Shown: positions 40,089 to 49,493 of the stretch, piece after piece
How positions within the stretch are numbered: the first letter of the stretch is position 1
Layout of the letters: each line of letters starts with the position of its first letter
Assembly: GCA_030646295.1 (NCBI GenBank)
Contig: JAUSND010000019.1
Span: 1-64,000 of the forward strand
DNA length: 64,000 nucleotides
From: Moraxellaceae bacterium
GTDB taxonomy: Bacteria > Pseudomonadota > Gammaproteobacteria > Pseudomonadales > Moraxellaceae
Direction: 5' to 3'
Notes under the pieces: model-generated
What the model was told of the DNA's origin: nothing
Databases searched by the model: none
The model's input: only the letters and a program-made list of their open reading frames with translations
Made by a program: the position numbers and the translations under genes

Positions 40089-40622
40089 ATGAAAGCCCTG
40101 TGGACCCTGTTCTGGCAGATATGCCAGTTGCGCCGGGGCCCGGAAGATGTGCCGTACTCTGTGCAGTTGCTGGTCTTGCTCGCCGTACTGGATGTTGCCC
40201 TGGGGATTGGCGGGCAGTTGCTGGCGGCCCCCGACCGGCTGCGCATTGCCGTTGCCCTGACGTTGCTGGCAGTGGTCATGGATGCGGCCGTGTTTTGGGG
40301 CCTGTTGTGGTTCAAGCGTCTGCAGTCGCGCTGGGTGCAGGGCCTGACCACGATTTTCGGTATTGATCTGTTGCTGGGGCTGGTGGCATTGCCACTGACC
40401 CTGCTCAGCCATGTTGTCGAGCCAAAGTCAGTCATGATCGGGCTGGTGGTGGTTGCGCAGATGTTGCTGGTGGGCTGGAACATCGGCCTGCGCGGCTTTG
40501 TGTTTCACCGGGCGCTCAATATCGGGCTTCTGCTGGGCAACATGCTGTCGCTGGCGTTGTTCATGCTCAATATTTTCATCAGCATCCAGCTGTTTCCGGA
40601 GCTGGTACCCGTCAAGGGATGA
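40089..40622 (+). CDS. Uncharacterised membrane protein upstream of mpl
   Basis: I do not recognise the family. The ATG at 40089 (a GTG lies one codon earlier) gives 177 residues. Four to five hydrophobic segments are predicted (about 27-47, 54-75, 88-110, 118-137 and 145-168). A ribosome site GAGGAG precedes it at 40075-40080. mpl begins 12 bases after its stop, so the two genes are probably co-transcribed. Confidence 0.7.
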   Translation: MKALWTLFWQICQLRRGPEDVPYSVQLLVLLAVLDVALGIGGQLLAAPDRLRIAVALTLLAVVMDAAVFWGLLWFKRLQSRWVQGLTTIFGIDLLLGLVALPLTLLSHVVEPKSVMIGLVVVAQMLLVGWNIGLRGFVFHRALNIGLLLGNMLSLALFMLNIFISIQLFPELVPVKG

Positions 40623-40634
40623 TCAGGGGTTTTC

Positions 40635-42002
40635 ATGCATATTCACATTCTCGGCATTTGCGGCACTTTCATGGGCTCGCTGGCCGTGCTTGCCAAGGAA
40701 CTGGGCTATCGCGTCACCGGCTCTGATGCCAATGTCTATCCACCCATGAGCACACAGCTGGAAGCCCAGGGCATTGCGCTGACGCAGGGGTATGACCCGG
40801 CCCAGCTCACCCCGCGCCCCGATCTGGTGGTGGTCGGCAATGCCATGTCGCGCGGCAATCCCTGTGTCGAGCATGTGCTGAACGAAGGCATTCCCTATAC
40901 CTCCGGCCCCGCCTGGCTGGCGCAGCATGTGCTGCAGGGCAGGCATGTCATCGGTGTAGCCGGTACCCACGGCAAGACCACCACCACCACCATGGTGGCG
41001 TGGGTACTGGAGCAGGCCGGCCTCAATCCCGGCTTCCTCATTGGCGGCGTGCCCAACGGGTTTGCCGCCAGCGCGCGTCTGGGCGGCGGCAAATATTTTG
41101 TGGTGGAGGCCGATGAATACGATTCGGCTTTTTTCGACAAGCGTTCCAAGTTCATTCACTACGCGCCTACGACTGCCATCCTGAATAATCTGGAATTTGA
41201 TCACGCCGATATTTTCGAGAATCTCGACGCCATCAAGAAGCAGTTTCATCATCTGGTACGCACCGTGCCGGGCAAGGGACGGCTGATTGTGCCGGCGGAT
41301 GATGCCAATCTGGCCGATGTGCTGGCGAAAGGCGCCTGGACGCCGGTGGAAAGATTCTCGGTGGATGCCGTGACGGATGATGCGGCCTGGCGGGCAGAAA
41401 GCCTGAGCGAGGATGGCTCGGCGTTTGCGGTATTTCGTGATGGCGTGAAGCAGGGCGAAGTGCACTGGACCATGACGGGGCGTCACAGCGTCAACAACGG
41501 CATGGTTGCCATCATGGCGGCAGAACATTGCGGCGTGAGTGTTGCCGATGCCTGCGCGGCCTTGTCGACGTTTCCCGGCGTGAAGCGCCGCATGGAAGTG
41601 GTGGGTGAGGTAAGGGGCATCACCGTCTATGACGACTTTGCCCATCACCCGACGGCCATCGCCACCACGCTGCAAGGCTTGCGTAAAAAGGTAGGCAGCG
41701 CACGCATCATTGCCGTGATCGAGCCGCGCTCCAACACGATGCGGCTTGGCGCGCACAAGGACAATCTGGCACCGTCGGTGACGGCGGCTGATCAGGTGAT
41801 CTGGTACCAGCCTGCCGGTCTGGACTGGGACCTGTCTCCGGTCATTGCGGCCAGTGCCGTGCCGTCAGTCGTGCTGGATTCGATCGAGGGCATCATTGAA
41901 AAAATCGTGCGGGAGGCGCAGCCGGGTGACCAGGTGCTGATCATGAGCAATGGCGGCTTTGGCGGCATTCACCGCAAACTGGTGCAGGCCCTGCAAGGCT
42001 GA
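40635..42002 (+). CDS. mpl: UDP-N-acetylmuramate:L-alanyl-gamma-D-glutamyl-meso-diaminopimelate ligase
   Basis: Murein-recycling ligase that attaches the recovered tripeptide to UDP-MurNAc. It has 455 residues (E. coli 457). The Mur-ligase P-loop GTHGKT is at 110-115. EADEYDSAFFDKRSKF and the C-terminal YDDFAHHPTAI motif are the Mpl hallmarks that separate it from MurC. It is cytoplasmic. Confidence 0.96.
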   Translation: MHIHILGICGTFMGSLAVLAKELGYRVTGSDANVYPPMSTQLEAQGIALTQGYDPAQLTPRPDLVVVGNAMSRGNPCVEHVLNEGIPYTSGPAWLAQHVLQGRHVIGVAGTHGKTTTTTMVAWVLEQAGLNPGFLIGGVPNGFAASARLGGGKYFVVEADEYDSAFFDKRSKFIHYAPTTAILNNLEFDHADIFENLDAIKKQFHHLVRTVPGKGRLIVPADDANLADVLAKGAWTPVERFSVDAVTDDAAWRAESLSEDGSAFAVFRDGVKQGEVHWTMTGRHSVNNGMVAIMAAEHCGVSVADACAALSTFPGVKRRMEVVGEVRGITVYDDFAHHPTAIATTLQGLRKKVGSARIIAVIEPRSNTMRLGAHKDNLAPSVTAADQVIWYQPAGLDWDLSPVIAASAVPSVVLDSIEGIIEKIVREAQPGDQVLIMSNGGFGGIHRKLVQALQG

Positions 42003-42026
42003 AGTACCGGCCTGACGGCATGCATG

Positions 42027-42066
42027 AAAAAGCCCGGATACCTGCGCAAGCGTATCCGGGCTTTTT
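42027..42066. terminator. Symmetric terminator between mpl and the TerC-family gene
   Basis: A perfect 15-bp stem AAAAAGCCCGGATAC with its complement surrounds a 10-base loop, 24 bases after mpl and 15 bases from the convergent stop codon. Confidence 0.9.
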
Positions 42067-42081
42067 GTTGGCGGGCGCCGC

Positions 42082-42837
42082 TTACTCGGCGCCTTCCGGC
42101 TTGTGCAGCTTGACCGGTTCGCGTGTTTTCTTGCGCATGCGGATGTTCAGCATTTCCACACCCAGCGAGAACGCCATCGCGAAATACACATAGCCTCTGG
42201 AAATGTGCTGGCCAAGGCCTTCGGCCACCAGCAGCGTGCCGACCAGCATCAGGAAGGACAGGGCCAGAATCTTGATCGACGGGTGTGCATCGACAAAGTC
42301 ACCAATGGCCTTGGCGGCAAACATCATGACGCCCACGGAGATCATGATGGCAATGACCATCACCGGTACATCCTTGGCCAGGCCCACGGCAGTAATGACC
42401 GAGTCCAGCGAGAACACAATGTCGATCAGGGCAATTTGCAGCACGATGCTGAAGAAGGCAGCGGAGCCGGCATTGGGGGAGGGCTGGCCATCTTCACCGG
42501 AGCCTTCCAGGCTGTCGAAGATTTCCATGGCGCTCTTCCACAGCAGGAACAGGCCGCCACCGATCAGGATCATGGCGCGACCACTCACGGACATCCCCAT
42601 CACCTCAAGGAACGGCTTGGTCAGGCTCATGACCCAGGCCAGTGACAGCAGCAGCATGATGCGGGTGATCATGGCAAAGCCGAGGCCAAACAGGCGGGTG
42701 CGATGGCGCTGCTCGGGCGGCATGCGGTTGACCAGGATGGTCAGGAAAATGATGTTGTCGATGCCGAGAACGATTTCGAGCAGGGTCAGGGTGGCCAGTG
42801 CCATCCAGGCCTGCGGATCGGCGATCCATTCAAACAT
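42082..42837 (-). CDS. TerC-family membrane protein
   Basis: Polytopic inner-membrane protein; relatives are linked to metal homeostasis (Mn2+ export) and tellurite resistance. The ATG at 42837 gives MFEWIADPQAWMALATL and 251 residues. The two conserved acidic motifs EIVLGIDNIIFL (near residue 21) and DIVFSLDSVITAVG (near 139) are present, and they lie in membrane helices as in the family. A CdsB/CBS domain is absent, so this is the short form. The start region is divergent from the metal exporter dmeF. Confidence 0.88.
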   Translation of the reverse strand: MFEWIADPQAWMALATLTLLEIVLGIDNIIFLTILVNRMPPEQRHRTRLFGLGFAMITRIMLLLSLAWVMSLTKPFLEVMGMSVSGRAMILIGGGLFLLWKSAMEIFDSLEGSGEDGQPSPNAGSAAFFSIVLQIALIDIVFSLDSVITAVGLAKDVPVMVIAIMISVGVMMFAAKAIGDFVDAHPSIKILALSFLMLVGTLLVAEGLGQHISRGYVYFAMAFSLGVEMLNIRMRKKTREPVKLHKPEGAE

Positions 42838-42909
42838 GGGTGCTACTCCGGGGGGTTGGGAACGCGCGCAATCTAGGTGAGTGCGCGGGAATTGTCCATT
42901 CAACCTGCG

Positions 42910-42938
42910 TTACCGTTGTCGGTTTCCTCGGGTAGACT
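42910..42938 (+). promoter_or_regulatory. Promoter of the DmeF-type gene
   Basis: TTACCG (42910-42915) and TAGACT (42933-42938) are separated by 17 bp, 34 bases before the start codon. No operator repeat for a metal sensor was identified. Confidence 0.5.
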
Positions 42939-42971
42939 GCCTTTTTACGGTGCAATGAGTCCTGGCCTGAC

Positions 42972-43958
<987 letters not shown>

Positions 43959-43987
43959 CCGCCGCGTTTGGTTGCGCAGTACTGATC

Positions 43988-44022
43988 AATAAAAAAGCCG
44001 GCGAATCGCCGGCTTTTTTATT
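43988..44022. terminator. Symmetric terminator between dmeF and ppnP
   Basis: Perfect 17-bp arms AATAAAAAAGCCGGCGA with their complement around a single central A. It lies between convergent genes. Confidence 0.9.
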
Positions 44023-44034
44023 CGCCACACCCGA

Positions 44035-44346
44035 TTATTCGAAATGGCAGATGTAATCCAGCATTTCCAGGGTTTCGATATCGAACGATGAATTGCCGGG
44101 CACCTTGAAGGATTCGCCGCCCTTGTATTCCGTCCATTCGGTCGCGCCCTGCAGGCGGATGCGGCAGCGGCCTGCGTTCAGTTCCATGATTTCCGGGGCG
44201 CCGGTATTGAAGGTGAGCGAGGACGGAAAAATCACGCCGACCGACTTGCGGGTGCCGTCGGCAAACAGCACGTTGTGGCTGACACACTTGCCGTCAAAGT
44301 AGACGTTGGCTTTCTTGACGACGCTGACATTGTCGAACTGGCTCAT
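44035..44346 (-). CDS. ppnP: Pyrimidine/purine nucleoside phosphorylase
   Basis: Small cupin enzyme of the YaiE/PpnP family that cleaves nucleosides with phosphate. It has 103 residues (E. coli 94). The family signatures [35 protein letters not shown] and [13 protein letters not shown] are clear. It appears to be a single-gene unit, sharing a terminator with dmeF. Confidence 0.92.
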   Translation of the reverse strand: MSQFDNVSVVKKANVYFDGKCVSHNVLFADGTRKSVGVIFPSSLTFNTGAPEIMELNAGRCRIRLQGATEWTEYKGGESFKVPGNSSFDIETLEMLDYICHFE

Positions 44347-44501
44347 GAGGGCTCCAGGGGTATCGGTATTCAGGGCTGAAGGGTGTTGCCGGTGCAGCAG
44401 GCAATCAGGACGCGCGGATTCTAGGCGTTAGCCTGTGTACTGCAAAGGGCATCCATCCGGCCCGCCATCAAATTGTCATGGCGGCCTGACAGTCTGAGGA
44501 C

Positions 44502-44534
44502 ATGAACAGCCAGAGCTTGCCGTGGCCATGCTGA
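44502..44534 (+). CDS. Possible 10-codon leader ORF before the YiiX-type gene
   Basis: ATG at 44502, with TGAGGA (44495-44500) just upstream, encodes MNSQSLPWPC and stops at 44532-44534, overlapping the ATG of the next gene at 44528. The main gene itself has no good ribosome site, so translational coupling through this mini-ORF is plausible. It could equally be chance. Confidence 0.3.
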   Translation: MNSQSLPWPC

Positions 44535-45154
44535 GCGCCTTCCGCCGCCCTGCATACCTCGAACATCTGCCGGTGATCCGTCCCGAGGCATTGCGAACGG
44601 GCGATCTGGTGCTCTTTTCCGGCAGGACACTGTCCGCCCGTCTGGTCCAGGCATGGACGGGCAGTTACTGGTCCCATGTCGGGATAGTGATGCGTATTCC
44701 CGAATATGGTCCGGAGCCCTTGCTCTGGGAGACAACCCGGGCCAGTTGCGTGGCAGACATCCGGCATGGCCGGCGCGATGACGGGATGCAGCTGGTGCCA
44801 CTGGCCGACAAGCTGGCCAGCTATCCCGGCGAGGCAGCAGTGCGGCACCTGATCGGTGTGGAAAACGGGCATCGCCGGTATCAGCGCATGCGGCCGCTGA
44901 TGCATGAGTGGGGAGCGCTGCCGTACTGGAATTTTGTCTCCAAGCAGCTGCGCACCCTGGTGCGCGGACGTGATGCCGCCCCGTTCCGGCAAGGGGGCTT
45001 CTGCAGCGAGTTTGTCGCCGAGGTTTACAAGCATTTGCAGTTGCTGCCGGCGGACAAACGCTCGATTGATTATGTGCCGCGCGACTTCAGCCCCGAGAGC
45101 AGTCTGTCGCTTCTGCGCGGGCGTTTGTCGCCTGCCTGTCTGTTGCTGCCATGA
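44528..45154 (+). CDS. YiiX-type permuted papain-fold hydrolase
   Basis: Predicted cysteine peptidase or amidase of the permuted NlpC/P60 (YaeF/YiiX) group. The ATG at 44528 (or GTG 44522) gives 208 residues. The family order is visible: LRTGDLVLFSG (23-32), catalytic His in SHVGIVM (H50), and catalytic Cys late in the chain in GFCSEFVAEVY (C159). No signal peptide is seen, so it is probably cytoplasmic. The substrate is unknown. Confidence 0.78.
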   Translation: MLSAFRRPAYLEHLPVIRPEALRTGDLVLFSGRTLSARLVQAWTGSYWSHVGIVMRIPEYGPEPLLWETTRASCVADIRHGRRDDGMQLVPLADKLASYPGEAAVRHLIGVENGHRRYQRMRPLMHEWGALPYWNFVSKQLRTLVRGRDAAPFRQGGFCSEFVAEVYKHLQLLPADKRSIDYVPRDFSPESSLSLLRGRLSPACLLLP

Positions 45155-45370
45155 CTGCCCATGTCTGGTGCGGCGTTTTCCGGAAAACTTCACAAATATT
45201 CTGGAAAAATATTTTCAGCAGCAGAAGTTATGCGTTATGTTCGGAGCAACCTGATGACGTGTGGCAGAAGCCACGGGGAGGGTAAGCACGACATGATCTG
45301 ATACGGATCTCGTTGCCGTTCCCGGGCCGCGCTCGCGCGATTCCTTCCCTTACGTTGTTCAGGTGCAGAC

Positions 45371-46768
45371 ATGGAAGACAATAAAGACAATTCCCTCCAG
45401 CGCAAGATTGCCTACGTACTTGATACCAACGTCCTCATCCATAATCCCGATTCCGTCCTGAACTTTGAAGAACATCGCGTCATCATCCCGATGACCGTGC
45501 TGGAGGAGCTCGACAAGCTCAAGTCCGGCAAGGCGTCAGTCTCGGCCGAGTGTCGTGCCGCCATACGCCTGATTGATGCCATTCTTGGCAACGCAGCACC
45601 CGAGCAGATCCGGCAGGGCGTGCCCATCTGGCGCGACATTACACGCACCCATCTCGGTACGCTGTCCGTACTGATGGATACGCAGGATGGTCCCGGCAAG
45701 GATTACCTGTCGAACGAACTCAACGACAACAAGATCATCAACCAGCTGGTAACCCTGCAGGCAGCGGACATTTCCACCAAGATCGTGCTGGTGACCAAGG
45801 ACATCAACATGCGCCTGAAGGCGCGCGCGTGTGGGCTGTCGGCAGAGGATTATCACAACGATCAGCTGGTCTCGGACATCAAGCAGCTGGCACGCGGTTA
45901 TCACGAAGTCAGCGGCTCGTTCTGGGACCGGGTCAAGTCGGTGGATACGGTGCAGGGCATGGGCGAGACACTGCATCATGTGCCACGCGACTGCATTGAT
46001 GATGCGCTCTACATCAACCAGTTCATCGTTGATGAAGAGGGGTTTGTCGGGCGTGTACGCGAGATTGAGCGGGACAGTGTGGTGCTGGTGGACTTGCCGC
46101 GCGAATCCCTCATGAACCAGCAGGCATGGGGGCTGGCGCCGCGCAATATCCATCAGGCCCTGGCGCTCAACCTGCTGATGGACCCGAATGTGCATCTGGT
46201 GTCGCTGACCGGACCTGCTGGCTCGGGGAAAACGATTCTGGCGCTGGCGGCGGCCATTGAAATGACGATTGTTGAACGCCGCTTCAACAAGATCATCGCC
46301 ACGCGCTCCACACCGCCGCTGGCGGAAGAGCATGGCTTTTTGCCGGGGACCGAAGAAGAAAAAATGGACCCGTGGCTGGGCGCCATCAGTGACAATATCG
46401 AGGCGTTGCATCTCAATGATGCCAGCCCCTCAGGCTCCATCGAGTATGTCAAAGAAAAAGCGAACATCCAGTTCAAGGCGCTTAACTACATTCGTGGCCG
46501 CAGCTTCCAGCGTTCGCTGATTCTGATCGATGAGTGCCAGAACCTGACGCCGCACCAGATGAAGGCCATCATCACGCGTGCCGGTGAAGGTTCGAAGGTG
46601 GTTTGCCTGGGGAACCTGGCGCAGATCGATACGCCGTATCTGAGCCCGACCAGCTCCGGCCTTACCTACATGAGCGAGCGCTTCAAGGGTTTCCGTCATG
46701 GAGGCCATCTGCAGTTGCACGGCGTGCCGCGCTCGATCCTGGCAGAGTATGCCGAGTCTAATCTGTAG
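45371..46768 (+). CDS. PIN domain-PhoH ATPase fusion protein
   Basis: Likely RNA-processing enzyme combining a PIN-type ribonuclease domain with a PhoH helicase-like ATPase. It has 465 residues. The PIN domain spans about 14-155 (YVLDTNVLIHNP, and acidic residues at LVTKDINMRLKA). The PhoH domain spans about 255-465, with Walker A GPAGSGKT at 281-288 and Walker B LILIDECQN. The domain order is like PhoH2. Transcription is probably from within the 216-base upstream gap, which is AT-rich around 45180-45240. Confidence 0.92.
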   Translation: MEDNKDNSLQRKIAYVLDTNVLIHNPDSVLNFEEHRVIIPMTVLEELDKLKSGKASVSAECRAAIRLIDAILGNAAPEQIRQGVPIWRDITRTHLGTLSVLMDTQDGPGKDYLSNELNDNKIINQLVTLQAADISTKIVLVTKDINMRLKARACGLSAEDYHNDQLVSDIKQLARGYHEVSGSFWDRVKSVDTVQGMGETLHHVPRDCIDDALYINQFIVDEEGFVGRVREIERDSVVLVDLPRESLMNQQAWGLAPRNIHQALALNLLMDPNVHLVSLTGPAGSGKTILALAAAIEMTIVERRFNKIIATRSTPPLAEEHGFLPGTEEEKMDPWLGAISDNIEALHLNDASPSGSIEYVKEKANIQFKALNYIRGRSFQRSLILIDECQNLTPHQMKAIITRAGEGSKVVCLGNLAQIDTPYLSPTSSGLTYMSERFKGFRHGGHLQLHGVPRSILAEYAESNL

Positions 46769-46876
46769 CCGGGGGTTGTAGCTGGCAGCCGGCAACAGCA
46801 AAACAGGGTGGCGATGGCTTGAGACTGCCGCGCCGCCCTGCTAGCGTTCGCGCACACTTTCTTGCGCAGGACTGCC

Positions 46877-47293
46877 ATGCTGCCCCTGTCTCCTGAACAA
46901 CTTGCCTATATCGAACGTCGTCGTCGCCAGATTGCGTACTGGCCCTGGATGGCAGCCCTGCTGGTGCTGGTGCTGGCCGGGATTTACGTCTGGCTCTGGC
47001 TGCAGTTTCCCTGGTTCCTTGACCCACAGGCGTTGTTGCAGGGCTTGCGCAACGGTTCGATCGATACCAACGAACTGGCAACACTGGCGACGTTGGGCAA
47101 TCTGGCCTTCACCGGTGGTGGCTTGCTGATTCTGGTGATCATTCTGGTGACCAGTGTGGCCCTGTGGAACGAGCACCGGCTGATCCGCTACCTCGATCAG
47201 TTGTGTCCGCCGCAGTTGCCGGGTGGTGTGGCCGAGGCAAGCGGGTCGCAGGCGGAGGCCGGGCCTGATACTGCGGACAGTGACCGTGGCTGA
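46877..47293 (+). CDS. Uncharacterised two-helix membrane protein
   Basis: I do not recognise the family. The ATG at 46877 (MLPLSPEQLAYIERRRRQI) gives 138 residues. Two hydrophobic segments are seen (about 22-43 and 75-98), with a short acidic C-terminal tail. Its stop codon overlaps the presumed start of the methyltransferase gene (GTGGCTGA), suggesting coupling. Confidence 0.6.
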   Translation: MLPLSPEQLAYIERRRRQIAYWPWMAALLVLVLAGIYVWLWLQFPWFLDPQALLQGLRNGSIDTNELATLATLGNLAFTGGGLLILVIILVTSVALWNEHRLIRYLDQLCPPQLPGGVAEASGSQAEAGPDTADSDRG

Positions 47294-48035
47294 CTTCAAG
47301 GATCATTTTTCGGCGCTGGCGGCGGACTACGCCAGCTTCCGTCCCCGTTATCCCGCCCGTCTGTTTGCGGATCTCGCGGCGATCTGCCCGGGGCAGGTCA
47401 TGGCCTGGGACTGTGCCACCGGTAATGGCCAGGCGGCTGAGGGTCTGGCCGCCCATTTCAGTGTCGTTGTCGCGACCGATGCCAGTGCTGCCCAGATTGC
47501 AGCAGCCCGCGGCCCGGCCAATGTCCGTTTTGCGGTGGCCCCGGCAGAGGCCAGTGGCTTGCCCGACGCCTCGGTGGACCTGGTGCTGGTGGCGCAGGCC
47601 GCGCACTGGTTTGACCTGCCGGCCTTCTATGCCGAGGTTGCCCGTGTGCTGCGGCCGGGCGGTGTGCTGGCCTTGCTGACCTACAGTGGTGTGCGCATCA
47701 ATCCACTGCTGGACCCGTTGCTGCGCGAATTTCATCAGGTGACGGTCGGGCCGTTCTGGCCGCCGGAGCGCGCCCATGTTGAAAACGACTACCGGACGCT
47801 GCCCTTTCCCTGGCCGGAGATCGCCTTTCCGGCACAGGAAATGACGGCCGAGTGGACGCTGGACCAGCTGATGGGCTACCTGGGGACCTGGTCGGCCACC
47901 GCACGTTACCGCGAGCAGTGCGGGGTGGATCCTCTGCCGGCCCTGCGCTCACGGCTTCTGCCCCTGTGGGGCAGTCCCGGGCAGGCGCTGACCGTGCGCT
48001 GGCCCTTGCCCCTGAGAGTCGGCCGCCGGCCGTGA
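47286..48035 (+). CDS. Class I SAM-dependent methyltransferase
   Basis: Predicted methyltransferase of the Methyltransf_11 type. The chosen start is GTG 47286 (MADFKDHFSALAADYASF), which gives 249 residues; GTG 47280 is an alternative. Motif I WDCATGNGQAAEGLA (about 36-50), the acidic residue VATDAS, and LVLVAQAAHWFDL are typical of the YcgJ/trans-aconitate methyltransferase-like group. It overlaps the upstream membrane protein by 8 bases. The substrate is unknown. Confidence 0.8.
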   Translation: MADFKDHFSALAADYASFRPRYPARLFADLAAICPGQVMAWDCATGNGQAAEGLAAHFSVVVATDASAAQIAAARGPANVRFAVAPAEASGLPDASVDLVLVAQAAHWFDLPAFYAEVARVLRPGGVLALLTYSGVRINPLLDPLLREFHQVTVGPFWPPERAHVENDYRTLPFPWPEIAFPAQEMTAEWTLDQLMGYLGTWSATARYREQCGVDPLPALRSRLLPLWGSPGQALTVRWPLPLRVGRRP

Positions 48036-48063
48036 ATTGCTGCAGGTTCTGCAGAGATCAATC

Positions 48064-48092
48064 TTGATTGACCCCGCCTTTGCCTTTACCCT
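48064..48092 (+). promoter_or_regulatory. Possible promoter of the ornithine decarboxylase gene
   Basis: TTGATT (48064-48069) and TACCCT (48087-48092) with 17-bp spacing are followed by TCGCGC. The hexamers match the consensus only partly. Confidence 0.35.
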
Positions 48093-48153
48093 TCGCGCTG
48101 TCAGTGCCAGGGCGCCCCGCAAGAGCGGTCGCAGCAACCTGACCCGGGTTGAA

Positions 48154-48214
48154 GAGCCTCTCGAAACTGTCATGCAGACATCGCCTTCGTGTGTCAGTTT
48201 CCAGGGGCTCTTTT
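48154..48214 (+). promoter_or_regulatory. Attenuator-like hairpin in the decarboxylase leader
   Basis: GAGCCTCTCGAAACTG (48154-48169) pairs with CAGTTTCCAGGGGCTC (48195-48210): 15 of 16 positions pair, including one G-T, with one C-C mismatch. The loop is 25 bases and TTTT follows at once. The structure ends 28 bases before the start codon, so it could act as an intrinsic terminator inside the leader or as a ribosome-site control element. Confidence 0.55.
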
Positions 48215-48242
48215 CATTCGATTGTCTTGATGGGTTATTGCC

Positions 48243-49412
48243 ATGCGCCTTGCTGACTACTGTACTGATGCCGAGTGGAAGAAGATCCGCGACGTTGCCG
48301 ACACCAAGGAAACGCCGTTTCTGGTGGTGGATCTTGAGATCATCAAACAGAAATATGAAGAGCTGACCGGCTGCTTCCCGATTGCCAAGGTGCACTATGC
48401 ACTGAAGGCCAACCCGGGTGAGCCTGTGGTTGAACTGTTGCGTGATCTCGGCTCCTGTTTCGACATTGCCTCGATTTTCGAGCTGAACCGCGTGCTGGAC
48501 ACCGGGGTGTCTCCGGATCGTGTTTCCTATGGCAACACCATCAAGAAGGCTGCGCACATCAAGTACGCCTACGAGAAGGGCATTCGCCTTTTTGCCACCG
48601 ATTCCAAGGCTGACCTGCAGTCCATTGCCGACAATGCACCGGGCTCCAAGGTGTTTGTGCGCATTCTGGTGGAAGGTGGCGAAACCGCCGAGTGGCCGCT
48701 GTCGCGCAAATTCGGTTGCCATCCCGACATGGCCATTGATCTGCTGGTCATGGCCAAGCAGCTGGGTCTGATTCCCTACGGCATTTCCTTTCATGTCGGC
48801 TCGCAGCAGAAAGATATCGCAGTCTGGGATGCGGCCCTGTCGAAAGTGAAATACATGTTCGACTGGATGAAGCTCGAAGAAGACATCGAACTCAAGATGA
48901 TCAACATGGGTGGCGGCTTTCCGGCCAACTACATTTCGGAAGTGAATCCGATCAATGTGTATGCCGAGGAAATCCTGCGCTACCTGCACGATGACTACGG
49001 CGACAACCTGCCGGAAATCATTCTGGAGCCGGGCCGTTCGCTGGTTGGCGAATCCGGTGTGCTGGTGTCGGAAGTCGTGCTGATCTCGCGCAAGTCGCGT
49101 ACCGACCTCAATCGCTGGGTATACCTGGATGTGGGTCTGTTCCAGGGCCTCATGGAAACCATGGGCGAGTCGATCAAGTACCCGATCTACATGGAAAAGC
49201 TGGAAGGCAATCCGCCGACGGGCACCGTTGTGATCGCTGGTCCGACCTGCGACTCCACCGACATCATGTACGAGAACTCGAATTACCAGTTGCCGCTCAA
49301 TCTGGCCGTGGGCGATCGCCTGTACTGGATGACAACGGGCGCATATACCAACTCCTACAGTTCGGTGGAGTTCAACGGTTTTCCGCCGCTGAAGACGTAT
49401 TACGTGAAGTAA
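48243..49412 (+). CDS. speC: Group IV PLP-dependent ornithine (lysine) decarboxylase
   Basis: Decarboxylates ornithine to putrescine (some relatives also use lysine). It has 389 residues, with the eukaryotic-like alanine-racemase fold. The PLP Lys is in VHYALKANPG (K55). HVGSQQ, EPGRSLVGESG, and the catalytic Cys region GPTCDSTD are all present. It is the Pseudomonas SpeC-like type, not the large E. coli form. The preceding 207-base leader contains a strong hairpin. It is followed by a bidirectional terminator. Confidence 0.9.
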   Translation: MRLADYCTDAEWKKIRDVADTKETPFLVVDLEIIKQKYEELTGCFPIAKVHYALKANPGEPVVELLRDLGSCFDIASIFELNRVLDTGVSPDRVSYGNTIKKAAHIKYAYEKGIRLFATDSKADLQSIADNAPGSKVFVRILVEGGETAEWPLSRKFGCHPDMAIDLLVMAKQLGLIPYGISFHVGSQQKDIAVWDAALSKVKYMFDWMKLEEDIELKMINMGGGFPANYISEVNPINVYAEEILRYLHDDYGDNLPEIILEPGRSLVGESGVLVSEVVLISRKSRTDLNRWVYLDVGLFQGLMETMGESIKYPIYMEKLEGNPPTGTVVIAGPTCDSTDIMYENSNYQLPLNLAVGDRLYWMTTGAYTNSYSSVEFNGFPPLKTYYVK

Positions 49413-49430
49413 TTTGTCACGCTCACGCGC

Positions 49431-49468
49431 GCATAAAAAAACCGGCGGAAACGCCGGTTTTTTTATGC
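49431..49468. terminator. Symmetric terminator between the decarboxylase and Kef-type genes
   Basis: A perfect 17-bp stem GCATAAAAAAACCGGCG with its complement surrounds the loop GAAA. Confidence 0.92.
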
Positions 49469-49493
49469 CTGTCTGGCGACAGTCATCATGCGG

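Noticed and set aside
40623-41756. 377-codon reverse-strand frame opposite mpl
   Set aside because: Shadow of the mpl gene, whose motifs are unambiguous.
48172-48366. Short frame starting in the loop of the decarboxylase leader hairpin
   Set aside because: It has no ribosome site and runs into the decarboxylase gene in another frame, so it was not called as a leader peptide.
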